A stretch of 64,000 nucleotides of DNA. It comes from Ichthyophis bannanicus (lineage: Eukaryota; Chordata; Amphibia; Gymnophiona; Ichthyophiidae). This document shows positions 1 to 8,485 of the stretch, piece after piece. Position numbers and translations under genes: made by a program. Each line of letters starts with the position of its first letter. The stretch's first letter is position 1. The notes below the pieces were generated by a model that had not been told where the DNA came from, made no database searches, and saw nothing but the letters and a program-made list of their open reading frames with translations. The DNA lies in contig CM066037.1 of assembly GCA_033557465.1 (NCBI GenBank), positions 517,940,686-518,004,685 of the forward strand. The letters run 5' to 3'.

Positions 1-642
1 TTGCAAAGGTTAAAGACTTACATCAAGCTTGGGTGTTGTTGAAAAATACTATCTTGGAAGCCCAGACCAGCTGTATTCCACGCTTTAAGAAAAGTGGAAG
101 GAAGTCCAAAAAACTGCCAGCATGGTTTAAAGGTGAGGTCAGAGAGGCTGTTGTTGCCAAGAAAGCATCTTTCAGGAAATGGAAAATAGAGCCAAATGAT
201 GAAACCTGGAAACAGCACAAGCACTGGCAGGTCAAATGCAAGGCATTGATAAAGAAGGCAAAGAGAGAATTTGAGAAGAAGCTTGCTGCGGAAGCAAAAA
301 CGCGAAATAAAGATTTTTTTCAAGTACATTCGTAGCAAAAAACCTGTGAGAGAGTCAGTTGGACCATTAGATGATAGAGGAGTTCAAGGGGCATTAAGAG
401 GCGACAAGGCGATAGCGGAGAGACTGAATGACTTCTTTGCTTCGGTCTTTACTGAGGAAGATGTAGGGATGTTACCCATGACTGAAGTGGTATTTAAAGG
501 TGCGGAAGAATTGAAGGAAATATTGATACATCGGGAAGATGTATTACAACTATTAGATAAACTGAAGAGTAGCAAATCACCTGGGCCAGATGGTATACAT
601 CCAAGGGTGTTGAAAGAACTGAAATATGAGATTGCAGACCTG
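1..642 (+). pseudogene. CR1 LINE ORF2, 5' piece (EN-RT linker and start of RT)
   Basis: The translation gives the basic linker SGRKSKKLPAWFKGEVREAV, then FFASVFTEED and SPGPDGIHPRVLKELKYE, the entry into a CR1-type reverse transcriptase. The same protein is read on the minus strand at 60195-63284, which confirms the family. Compared with that copy, the T run near 313-320 has one extra T, which shifts the frame. The copy stops abruptly after GAGATTGCAGACCTG and continues at 6446, because an LTR-like element landed here and duplicated CCTG. The 5' end lies outside the window. Non-functional; CR1 assignment is secure. Confidence 0.9.
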
Positions 643-1159
643 TGTCAGACGGCTGCCTGGGTGAGAATCTTCACAGTCTTGGCAAGTGCATATATCTATA
701 TGATTTGCAAGGGATTGTGGGCAATGCAGTTCATTCACACCAGACACAGCTGCTGACAATAATTTAGTTGTGCTCAAGTGTTAAAGCCAATAAGGTATTT
801 ATTATTGGGGTTATTTCTCCCAACACAGATATGCTTGGTAGCACATAAATCAGGTTACTTGCTTCCAGTGTTTAACTTGGAAAAACAAAGTCAAAATCAG
901 GAAAACAACATTCAAACTTGTCAGGCATTAGCTAATGTATTCTTAGCATATATCAAACAACAAACGAAAAGCCACAAAGAAAGAAAAAAACTGTTCTTTT
1001 CAGGTTAACTTCTGATAACTTCCCACATAGATTCATAAGTGATTCTCTCCTAGCTCACAAGCAATTAGGTAAGGCTCAATTGCTAGCAGTTATCCAGCTG
1101 AAACCCCTTAGCTGGCTTGCTTTCTACTGTGTGGGTCAAATCCTGCTTCAGGAACTTTT

Positions 1160-1240
1160 CTGAGTAGATTATTTATTTAACTATTTCTTTTATACCGCCC
1201 CTTCCAGAGATCAAGGGCGGTTTACATATAACAGATTAAC
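1160..1240 (-). other. L2 3'-terminal hairpin and A/T tail
   Basis: In LINE orientation the end reads ACCGCCCTTGAT, a short loop, AAGGGGCGGTATA, then AAATAAATAA. The two arms pair over about eight bases. Equivalent ends with different but still paired arms are present at several other L2 copies in the window. In studied L2 elements such a hairpin is where the RT recognises its own RNA. Confidence 0.75.
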
Positions 1241-1479
1241 AGTCTTGTACACATTTGTATACATTTTACATAGAACAATAGAAATCAACTATTTACATTG
1301 AACAATGAATTTAAACTTTGTAGGTATTAATGCAAAACAAAACATCAAACTTTTTACAAATGTATATTTACAGCGTGTGGTGTGTGTGGTGTATGGGGTA
1401 GATATTGGTGTAGGTGCTGGAATTTAATTCCTTTTTTGTCGTCTTTAGGGCGTGTAAGGGGAGGGGGACAGGCTTTTGG

Positions 1480-4400
1480 TTACATTGTTGGGATTAAGGG
1501 AGTTTGTGCATGTGTAACCACGTTTGTTGTGGAGCTGGCTTTGGGGGAGTAGGGGATTTCGAAGTGTTCAGTGAACAGGTAGGTCTTTAATTCTTTCCTG
1601 AATTGGATGAGGTCTCTTTTGGTGCGAAGTTCAATAGGGAGGTCGTTCCAGAGTGTAGGAGCAGTGAATGAGAATGCTCTGGAGCTAGTGGTATTCTTAG
1701 TTTTCCGGATGGCTTTTGGTATGATAAGGGAGTGGGCTGCGTTTTGTCTGAGGGCCCTTGTCGATGTTGGAGAGTGCAGTAATGTGGATAGGTGTGAGGG
1801 GGTTATGTCGTTTATGAGTTTATAGGTTGTTAGGATAATTTTATATTTAATTTGGCTGTTTATAGGGAGCCAGTGGAGTTCTAGCAGTATTGGGGTTACG
1901 TGGTCTGTTAGGCGAGCTTTAGCAATTACTTTTGCACAGATGTTTTGAGCTCTTTGTAGAAGGTATGTGCTTTTTTGAGGAAGGCCTATTAGGAGACTAT
2001 TGCAATAGTCGAAGTGAGGGGTGATCAGTGTACTTACTACGGATCTAAAGTCTTGTGTTTCGAGGAGTGGCCTTAGGTGCTGAATAGTTTTGAGTTTATA
2101 GAAAATGGTTTTTACTGTTTGTTTTATGTGTGGTAACATGGTGAGAGTGTGGTCTATTATTACTCCTAAGTATTTTACCTGTTTTCTAACAGGTATGGAG
2201 GTTTTGTTGATTGTGATTGTTTCCGGGTAAGTGTTCTCAGTCGTAGATGACCTTGTTACAAACATTGCCTCTGTTTTTTTGAGGTTGATGCTGAGGTGGT
2301 TAGATTCCATCCAGGAGGAGGTCTCAGCCATGCATTTGGATAGTGAGTCATATGTAGGGTTTTTAATGGTTATGGGGATAGCTAGCATGATGTCATCGGC
2401 ATATATAAAATGGTTAATCCTGTGTTTTTTAAATATGTTTGTTATCGGTTGCAGGTACAAGTTAAATAGGAGGGCTGAAAGGGCTGATCCTTGGGGTATT
2501 CCCTGTCCTTGGGGGAATGTTTCTGATGCTTGTTGGTCAATTTGGACGCGTATTAATCTATGTGAGATGTAGGATTTGAACCAGTTAAGGACAGTCCCGC
2601 CTATTCCTAGGTTCTCTAATCTGTTGATCAGTGTCAAGTGATTGATGTTATCGAAGGCGGCAGAGATATCTATAAATAGGAGTAAGAAGCCTTGGTGTTT
2701 GTCATCTGTGCCCCTGATGAGGAAGTCCATTAGGGTGATTAGGAGGGTTTCTACTCCGTGGGATGGGCGGAAACCAAATTGGTGTGAGTCAAGTGGTTTG
2801 TGTTCATCTATGTGTTCTTGTAACTGAATTTGGATTGTTTTCTCTATTATTTTGGCTATGAATGGAATGCTGGCTATGGGTCTGTATGAGTTCGGGTCTT
2901 TTGAGTCGAGCTTGTTATTCTTTATTATTGGTCGGAGTGTTGTGAGTTTTAGGGCATCAGGCATGATGCCCTGTGAAAGGGATTGGTTAACTATGTGTTG
3001 TAGATTTACCGCCAGTTCATCTTTCGCACACTTAATCCATGATACAGGGCATGGATCGAGTGGGGAGGTGGTGGTGTTTATCATTGTTATGATTTTGAGG
3101 AGTTGCTTTTGTTCTACCAACTGGAAACTTGTCCATTCATGTGTGGTTTTTGTGTTTGATAATAGTGGAGTCAGGGTAGTGGTCTTGTTTTTTAGTTTTT
3201 CTGCAAAATGCGTTGCTAGTGTTTGTATATTTATTGCTTGTTGTTTAGGTTCGGTGTTATTAGTTTTGGTTAATGTTTTTACTATCGCGAATAACTCCCT
3301 GGGGCGGTTGATGGATGAGTTTATTACTTTAGAGTGGTAGTCTCTTTTTGATTTGTTAATTGCGTTTTTGTATTCTATAAGTAGGGATTTGTTTTCATCA
3401 GATTTTAGTTTTCTCCATCTCTTTTCTTGTCTCCTCAGTTGTTTTTTTAGTTTTGTCAGCTCTTTCGTGAACCATTTTTCTGTCTTTTTTGTTTGTTTAT
3501 GTAAGACTTGTGTGTGGACTGCTGCTTTTTGAATAGTTAGGTTCCACTGTGTTATGGTTGAGTTGATGTCTGGTGAGCTTGTGTTTAGTTTGGGTAATAC
3601 TTTGTCGAGGAATGTATCTTTGTCAAAGCGTACGAAACGTGATGTATGTGGAGTTGTGCTTGCATTGTTTTTTGGGACTTGTGCCGGTAGCTGGATTGTG
3701 ATGAGATGGTGGTCTGACCAGGGTACTTCGGTTATACTCGGAGTGGTATGTAGTAAGTGACTGTAGAGTGTGGATGGGAGGAAAATTACGTCAAGTATGT
3801 TACCTTTTTTGTGTGTAGGAGCGTTTATTATCTGTGTGAACCCCATTTGTGTCATAGCATCTATGAAGTTATCTGATTGTGAGTGGTTCAGTGATGGAAG
3901 GTTCAAATCACCAAGGAGTATAAGTGGTTTGCTTTGTGACGCTGTGCATGTGAGTTCTAGGATAGGGGTGAGGTTTTTCTGATCAGATGAAGGGGGTCTG
4001 TAGATGAGGGTGAGAGCCAAGGTTTTATTTTCTATGTTAACGATGTCCATTCCATCTATATTATTTAGGTTTGTTAGGGTGAATTTTAGGTCTTTTTTGG
4101 TGAGAGTCAGTACACCCCCTCCTCTTTTTATATTCCGTTGGCAATTGAATATGTCATATTGATATGTGGTTAGTTGGTTTAGTAGTATAGTGTCTGTAGG
4201 TGAGAGCCATGTTTCAGTAATACAGATAATGTCAGGGGATGTATCGTTAATTATGTCATTAATTATTGGTATTTTGTTTCTTATGGACCGGATGTTTATT
4301 AGGGTGGGTTGTAATTTGGTGTTTGTATTGTCATCTTGGTCAATTATATCACTTATGGGTTGGTACTTTATTTGGATGAGACGGTGATGGCGTTTGTGTG

Positions 4401-4632
4401 AGGTGTGGCGCGAATAGTGATTGTGAGAGTTTGTGTATGTAGAGCTATGTATTGGATTCTGGTACTGATTGTAGGTGATTGGGAAATTATTATAAGGGTT
4501 CCGGTTATGATTGTGGATGATTGGGATGTTTTTGTATGGGCTTTGGTTGGTTTTGTACGTGTATATGTGTTGAGTTAGGAGGGTTATTAAGAAGAGAGTG
4601 AGAAGGAGATTTATAATCTTTGTAGGAGACAT
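1480..4632 (-). CDS. L2 LINE ORF2 protein: AP endonuclease plus reverse transcriptase
   Basis: About 1050 codons without a stop or frameshift. Residues 1-25 contain a hydrophobic stretch (IINLLLTLFLITLL). The AP-type endonuclease spans about 111-340, with NIRSIRNK, ITETWL, GDLNLP and WSDHHLI. The RT follows (roughly 510-800) with YRPIASIPFIAKIIEK, FIDISAAFD, PQGSALSALLFNLYL and the catalytic YADD. The C-terminus carries the L2-type LHWLPI and LWNDLPIELR blocks. The frame extends upstream to 4713 into the repeat array, but the ATG at 4632-4630 is preferred because it lies between the array and the hydrophobic start. It nicks DNA and primes reverse transcription at the target. Whether it is active cannot be known from sequence alone. 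Confidence 0.88.
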   Translation of the reverse strand: MSPTKIINLLLTLFLITLLTQHIYTYKTNQSPYKNIPIIHNHNRNPYNNFPITYNQYQNPIHSSTYTNSHNHYSRHTSHKRHHRLIQIKYQPISDIIDQDDNTNTKLQPTLINIRSIRNKIPIINDIINDTSPDIICITETWLSPTDTILLNQLTTYQYDIFNCQRNIKRGGGVLTLTKKDLKFTLTNLNNIDGMDIVNIENKTLALTLIYRPPSSDQKNLTPILELTCTASQSKPLILLGDLNLPSLNHSQSDNFIDAMTQMGFTQIINAPTHKKGNILDVIFLPSTLYSHLLHTTPSITEVPWSDHHLITIQLPAQVPKNNASTTPHTSRFVRFDKDTFLDKVLPKLNTSSPDINSTITQWNLTIQKAAVHTQVLHKQTKKTEKWFTKELTKLKKQLRRQEKRWRKLKSDENKSLLIEYKNAINKSKRDYHSKVINSSINRPRELFAIVKTLTKTNNTEPKQQAINIQTLATHFAEKLKNKTTTLTPLLSNTKTTHEWTSFQLVEQKQLLKIITMINTTTSPLDPCPVSWIKCAKDELAVNLQHIVNQSLSQGIMPDALKLTTLRPIIKNNKLDSKDPNSYRPIASIPFIAKIIEKTIQIQLQEHIDEHKPLDSHQFGFRPSHGVETLLITLMDFLIRGTDDKHQGFLLLFIDISAAFDNINHLTLINRLENLGIGGTVLNWFKSYISHRLIRVQIDQQASETFPQGQGIPQGSALSALLFNLYLQPITNIFKKHRINHFIYADDIMLAIPITIKNPTYDSLSKCMAETSSWMESNHLSINLKKTEAMFVTRSSTTENTYPETITINKTSIPVRKQVKYLGVIIDHTLTMLPHIKQTVKTIFYKLKTIQHLRPLLETQDFRSVVSTLITPHFDYCNSLLIGLPQKSTYLLQRAQNICAKVIAKARLTDHVTPILLELHWLPINSQIKYKIILTTYKLINDITPSHLSTLLHSPTSTRALRQNAAHSLIIPKAIRKTKNTTSSRAFSFTAPTLWNDLPIELRTKRDLIQFRKELKTYLFTEHFEIPYSPKASSTTNVVTHAQTPLIPTM

Positions 4633-4670
4633 TGTGTTCGTTTTTTTTGAGGTAGATGGTAGTGCAGGGA

Positions 4671-4923
4671 GGGTATTTACTACTGGCAACAGTATCTCAC
4701 AATAACAGTGCAAGAAGGGTAGTTACTACTGGCAACAGTATCTCACAATAACAGTGCAAGAAGGGTAGTTACTACTGGCAACAGTATCTCACAATAACAG
4801 TGCAAGAAGGGTAGTTACTACTGGCAACAGTATCTCACAATAATAGTGTAGGAAGGGTAATTACTACTGGCAACAGTGTCTCACAATAGCAGTGCAGGGA
4901 GGGTAATTACTACTGGCAACATA
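4671..4923. repeat. 46-bp tandem repeat array upstream of the L2 ORF
   Basis: Five full copies and one partial copy of a 46-bp unit (starting GGGTAGTTACTACTGGCAAC) begin at 4671, 4717, 4763, 4809, 4855 and 4901. The copies nearest the ORF are almost identical and the outer ones carry a few substitutions. The array lies 39 bp upstream of the L2 start codon, inside the 5' leader. Units abut directly with no spacers. A role as promoter monomers, as in mouse L1, is inference. Confidence 0.9.
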
Positions 4924-5279
4924 ATATCAGTGTTAATATCTAACAGCATTTAATATAGGTCTTGAGGGAGTGTTTTTTTTTTTTATTTTTTTTTTTTAGT
5001 TGTTGTATACTTGCTGTGGGTAGTGTGGTTGAAGGACGATCTGAGTTGTTTTGGATGATTATCAGCTGTTATCAAGTGCCCCTCCTCAGGCGCATTCTCT
5101 GATGGCACGATCCTTTGTATCTTTTTGGTGTGCTCCGATTGATCGAATGGGGTTTTGTTGTCGCTCCTTATGTTGTGGCTCTATCCCCGTGCTGGTGAGA
5201 GTTGTTGCTGGTATCGGGAGCAGAGGGGACCACGAGCAGTCTGTCTAGCAGAGAGTTAGTCTAGGTTATAGTCTTTTTC

Positions 5280-5450
5280 CCGCCTGTCGTGTCCCACCTA
5301 AGGGCCACGCCAAAGGGCCCTCTTGCGAGGCCCTCAGGCGCGGGCCCGCAAGGCGCGGGCGCTGCTTGCCGGCGGCGCTTTTTATGCGATCCGCTGTGTC
5401 CTCCCACAGCCCCGATTGGGCTGGAGTGCAGGAGCGGGAAATCGCTTCCC
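5280..5450 (-). promoter_or_regulatory. GC-rich L2 5' leader with a conserved block
   Basis: On the minus strand this stretch holds GGATCGCATAAAAAGCG followed by CpG-rich sequence and then a 24-bp block (5323-5300) with AGAGGGCCC and TGGCCCTT separated by seven bases. The same block, 22 of 24 identical, lies at 59171-59194 in another L2 5' end. There it is preceded by GATCGGCCCTTTAAGCGG, which resembles the A/T box here. This looks like the internal promoter region of the LINE. Transcription start and activity are not shown by the sequence. Confidence 0.5.
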
Positions 5451-5502
5451 ACGCTGTGCTTTGTATTTCTTTGTGATGGTTGCTGTACTTTATAACAGAA
5501 AA

Positions 5503-6441
5503 TCACCAAAGGAGTTTGGACAGAGAGCAGTCCATATAAACACATTCTTCATCTGCAATCATTCCCCCTTCTTCAACAAGCATGGGTTCAATATCATGGA
5601 TTGGCACAGATGAATCTCTCAATGGAGCACATTCAGGAGAATACTTGTTTCCCTGCTGTCTTTCAAGGTTATAGCTAGGGCATAGATCAGTGTTCATACC
5701 TGAGCTTCCATTGCTGTTAGAGTTCCTCTCTATATAGCCTGGCCAGTATGTAGTCCAGTTCTTATGTCCAGCCTTCCAATTCAGATCCCTGGACACTGGA
5801 TCTCTCTTCACATACCTTCTGGCACAGGTCTTAGGGTCCCTTCCACGTGCAGCCGTCTCCCTCACAGGTAGCGTCTGGAGTTTCCTAGCTCTGCAGCACC
5901 ATTCCTCTGGCTTTCCCCAGTCCAATGGTGTATGCTGGCCCTTGAAATGCCTCCCAGTATACGTACTGCTTTGGACTCTTCTAGACCTCTCAAAGGCTTT
6001 TCTCCTCTTTCTTCCAGAGGGTTTCTTTTTCTCTCTGTCCGTCCGGTTTGGCTTCTGCTTCTGATGATCCTTCAGATGAAACTGATGATAATTCTCTGGA
6101 TATCCAAGGTGATCATGAAGATGGTCATCTGTAGAATAAACTCTACTTTTATTCTGCTTAGATGAGTGCTCCTCCCTAATACAGCGCAGCTGTGCTGAAT
6201 CAGGCCCTGCCCTTTGAGATGAGTGCTTAGGGATTACCTCATAGCCCTCCTGATTGAACACACATTTCCCCACTTCAGCTCCTCTAATGGCTGTTGGAAA
6301 CCTGGTGCATTCTGGGACTGGTAGTCTTTCATGGCAAAATTCTGTTTTCTTATTTCTACCAGAACTGACAGGTTGCTTGTTCAGAGTCACTTCACCTTTT
6401 CTATAGCTCCTTCCTGAGCTATGATAAGCTTCCTTATCACA
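5503..6441 (-). CDS. Open frame starting at the terminus of the LTR-like element, unknown protein
   Basis: On the minus strand the frame is open from the first base of the element (TGT GAT AAG GAA) for about 313 codons to a stop at 5503. Upstream the open frame runs on into CR1 sequence to 6510. The predicted protein is strongly basic in the middle ([20 protein letters not shown]), rich in Arg, Lys, Ser and His, and ends acidic ([15 protein letters not shown]). I recognise no domain, zinc knuckle or protease motif. The companion copy near 49413 starts with a similar peptide (CGKES against CDKEA). It may be a real U3-encoded protein or just stop-poor, purine-rich LTR sequence. Function unknown. 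Confidence 0.35.
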   Translation of the reverse strand, partial: CDKEAYHSSGRSYRKGEVTLNKQPVSSGRNKKTEFCHERLPVPECTRFPTAIRGAEVGKCVFNQEGYEVIPKHSSQRAGPDSAQLRCIREEHSSKQNKSRVYSTDDHLHDHLGYPENYHQFHLKDHQKQKPNRTDREKKKPSGRKRRKAFERSRRVQSSTYTGRHFKGQHTPLDWGKPEEWCCRARKLQTLPVRETAARGRDPKTCARRYVKRDPVSRDLNWKAGHKNWTTYWPGYIERNSNSNGSSGMNTDLCPSYNLERQQGNKYSPECAPLRDSSVPIHDIEPMLVEEGGMIADEECVYMDCSLSKLLW

Positions 6442-6445
6442 CCTG

Positions 6446-8024
6446 CTATTAGTAATCTGTGAACTATCATTAAAATCATCTCTAATACCTGAAGATTGGC
6501 GGATCGCCAATGTAACACCAATGTTTAAAAAGGGTTTGAGGGGTGATCCGGGAAACTACAGACTGGTGAGCCTCATGTCAGTACCGGGAAAAATGGTAGA
6601 AACCATCATAAAGAATAAAATTACTCAGCATGTAGATAGTCATGGCCTAATGGGAGACAGCCAACATGGCTTTAGACAAGGAAGATCTTGTCTTACTAAT
6701 CTGTTATGTTTTTTTGAAAGTGTGAATACACAGGTGGACAAAGGTGAGTCGGTTGATATAGTGTATCTGGACTTTCAGAAAGCCTTTGACAAGGTCCCTC
6801 ATCAGAGACCTTTGGCAAAACTAAAGAGTCATGGGATAGGAGGCAGTGTACTACTGTGGATCAGGAACTGGTTAAAAGATAGAAAGCAGAGGGTTGGGCT
6901 AAATGGCCAATTTTCCCAATGGAGAAAGGTGAATAGTGGTGTACCCCAGGGATCTGTGCTGGGTCCGCTGCTTTTTGACATATTCATAAATGACCTGGAA
7001 AATGGAATAACGAGTGAGGTTATCAAATTTGCAGATGACACAAAACTATTTAATTTGTTAAAACCCAAGAGGATTGTGGAAAATTGCAAGAGGATCTTGA
7101 TAAATTGGAAGACTGGGCATCAAAATGGCAAATGAAATTTAATGTGGACAAGTGCAAAGTTATGCACCTAGGGAAGAACAACCCAAACTATGGTTACATG
7201 ATGCAAGGTTCCACATTAGGAACCACCACCCAGGAAAAAGATTTAGGTGTCATTGTGGATAACATGTTAAAACCCTCGGCCCAGTGTGCAGCGGCAGCCA
7301 AGAGAGCAAATAGAATGCTAGGTATCATAAGGAAAGGAATGGAAAATAAAACAAAATATATTATAATGCCTCTATACCTTTCCATGGTGAGACCGCACCT
7401 TGAATATTGTGTGCAATTCTGGTCGCTGTATCTTAAAAAGGATATAGTGTTATTAGAAAAGGTTCAGAGAAGAGCCACCAAAATGGTAAAGGGGATGGAA
7501 GGATACTCCTATGAAGAAAGGCTAAAAAGGTTAGGGCTCTTTAACCTGGAAAAGAGACGGCTGAGGGGAGATATGATAGAAGTCTATAAATTAATGAACG
7601 GAGTGGAACGGGTAAACGTAGATCGACTGTTTACGTTATCAGAATATAGGAAGACTAGGGGACATGCAATGAAGCTACAGGGTAAACTATTTAAGACTAA
7701 TAAAAGAAAATATTTTTTCACTCAACGTGTAATCAAACTCTGGAATTTGTTACCGGAGGATGTAGTAAAGGCTGTTAGTGTAGCTGGTTTTAAAAAAGGT
7801 TTGGACAAGTTCCTGGAGGAAAGGTCCATAAACCATTATTAAGAAGGGACCCAGGATATCAATGCTTGACCTAGTACAAGCATTGCAGAACCTGTGTCTT
7901 TTGGGTAAACTGCTAGGTACGTATGACCTAGATTGGCCACTGTTGGAAACAGGATACTAGGCTTGATGGACCTTGGTCTGACCCAGTATGGCATATCTTA
8001 TGTTCTTATGTTTATGTTCTTAAC
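6446..8024 (+). pseudogene. CR1 LINE RT, C-terminus and 3' end (3' piece)
   Basis: This continues the CR1 at 1-642. It shows [10 protein letters not shown], the RT with [30 protein letters not shown] and FADD, and the C-terminal domain to [10 protein letters not shown] and a stop at 7842. The 3' UTR ends with the CR1 hallmark GGTCTGACCCAGTATGGC and repeats of TTATGTTC, the octamer-type tail of this clade. A frameshift lies near 7050-7060, so RT and C-terminus are in different frames. The copy is broken and also split by the LTR-like element. Confidence 0.92.
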
Positions 8025-8480
8025 TGGTTCGGGAGCCGTCTGTTGTCCTGGCAATAAGTAAGGGCCGCTACCAGCCTTCCCTGTACCCCGGGAGAGATAG
8101 GAATCCCCTCTTCTGCCTTGCGATTGTATGTGCAGCCCTTTAGACTTTTTTTTTTGTCTGCTAAATAAAAGAAAGCAAATCAAAATGAAGGGGTCCTGCT
8201 AGTACAGGAAAGGAACAAAACCAGTAAAAAAACCCTATCCGCTTAGTTGTCCCTCAGTGAGTCCAGCATCCTGGCTCACAATCTCCTCCTGCTGCTTGGA
8301 GACTGAGTATACTGGGGCTGGTTGGCAGTGCCAGCTGCATAAGTACAGGGAGTCATCAAAAGATGACATGCTCAGTCTCCAAGTTGCTGGAAGAGGTACA
8401 CTACTCAGAGGTGCGGGACTGGACTGGAGGGACGATAAGGAATCCTCTATTGTCCTTCATGTTTCTCTTGAAGGCAAGTG
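8025..8480 (-). mobile_element. DIRS 5'-terminal fragment
   Basis: On the minus strand the fragment runs from CCAGTCCAGTCCCGCACC past GATGACTCCCTGTACTTATG to GGCTCCCGAACCAGTT. The same order of blocks forms the left end of the DIRS at 24238-24690 (plus strand): CTCCAGTCCAGTCCTG, the GATGACA segment, the TGAGTCCAGCA complement, and AGCTCCCGAACCAGTT. No coding part remains. The fragment abuts the CR1 tail directly. Confidence 0.7.
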
Positions 8481-8485
8481 TCTTA

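Larger units (their letters stand above)
1160..5450 (-). mobile_element. Near full-length L2-clade LINE
   Basis: The element reads on the minus strand: a GC-rich 5' leader (about 5450-4925), a 46-bp repeat array (4923-4671), a long ORF (4632-1480), and a 3' UTR ending in a hairpin and A/T-rich tail at about 1240-1160. Total length is about 4.3 kb, usual for a complete L2. The 5' leader contains a block shared with the other L2 5' end at 59171-59194, which supports the right-hand boundary. I could not see a clear target duplication. It sits inside the LTR-like element and so is younger than it. The open ORF suggests recent activity. The exact 5' end is uncertain by tens of bases. Confidence 0.85.
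643..6441 (-). mobile_element. LTR-like element (solo-LTR type), split by an L2 LINE
   Basis: The insertion is bounded by 4-bp target duplications CCTG (639-642 and 6442-6445) and has TG...CA ends: on the minus strand it begins TGTGATAAGG and ends GTCTGACA. Removing the L2 (about 1160-5450) leaves about 1.5 kb. On the minus strand an AATAAA-type signal (complement near 798-803) sits about 155 bp before the 3' end, as in an LTR with an R-U5 region. I found no second copy of either end inside, so it is read as a solo LTR rather than a provirus. Similar ends and layout occur at 28800-33858, 31113-32261 and up to 49413. The 4-bp duplication fits Gypsy or class I retrovirus-like integration; which one cannot be decided here. 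Confidence 0.65.

Noticed and set aside
1607..4387. Several plus-strand ORFs of 60-160 codons
   Set aside because: They are shadows of the minus-strand L2 ORF.
4671..4923. CRISPR-like array
   Set aside because: The 46-bp units abut with no spacers, lie in a LINE leader, and the genome is eukaryotic.
5503..6510. A 335-codon open frame as a host gene
   Set aside because: It runs from CR1 sequence across the LTR boundary into the LTR-like element and has no recognisable domain; it is treated as an ORF of the element.
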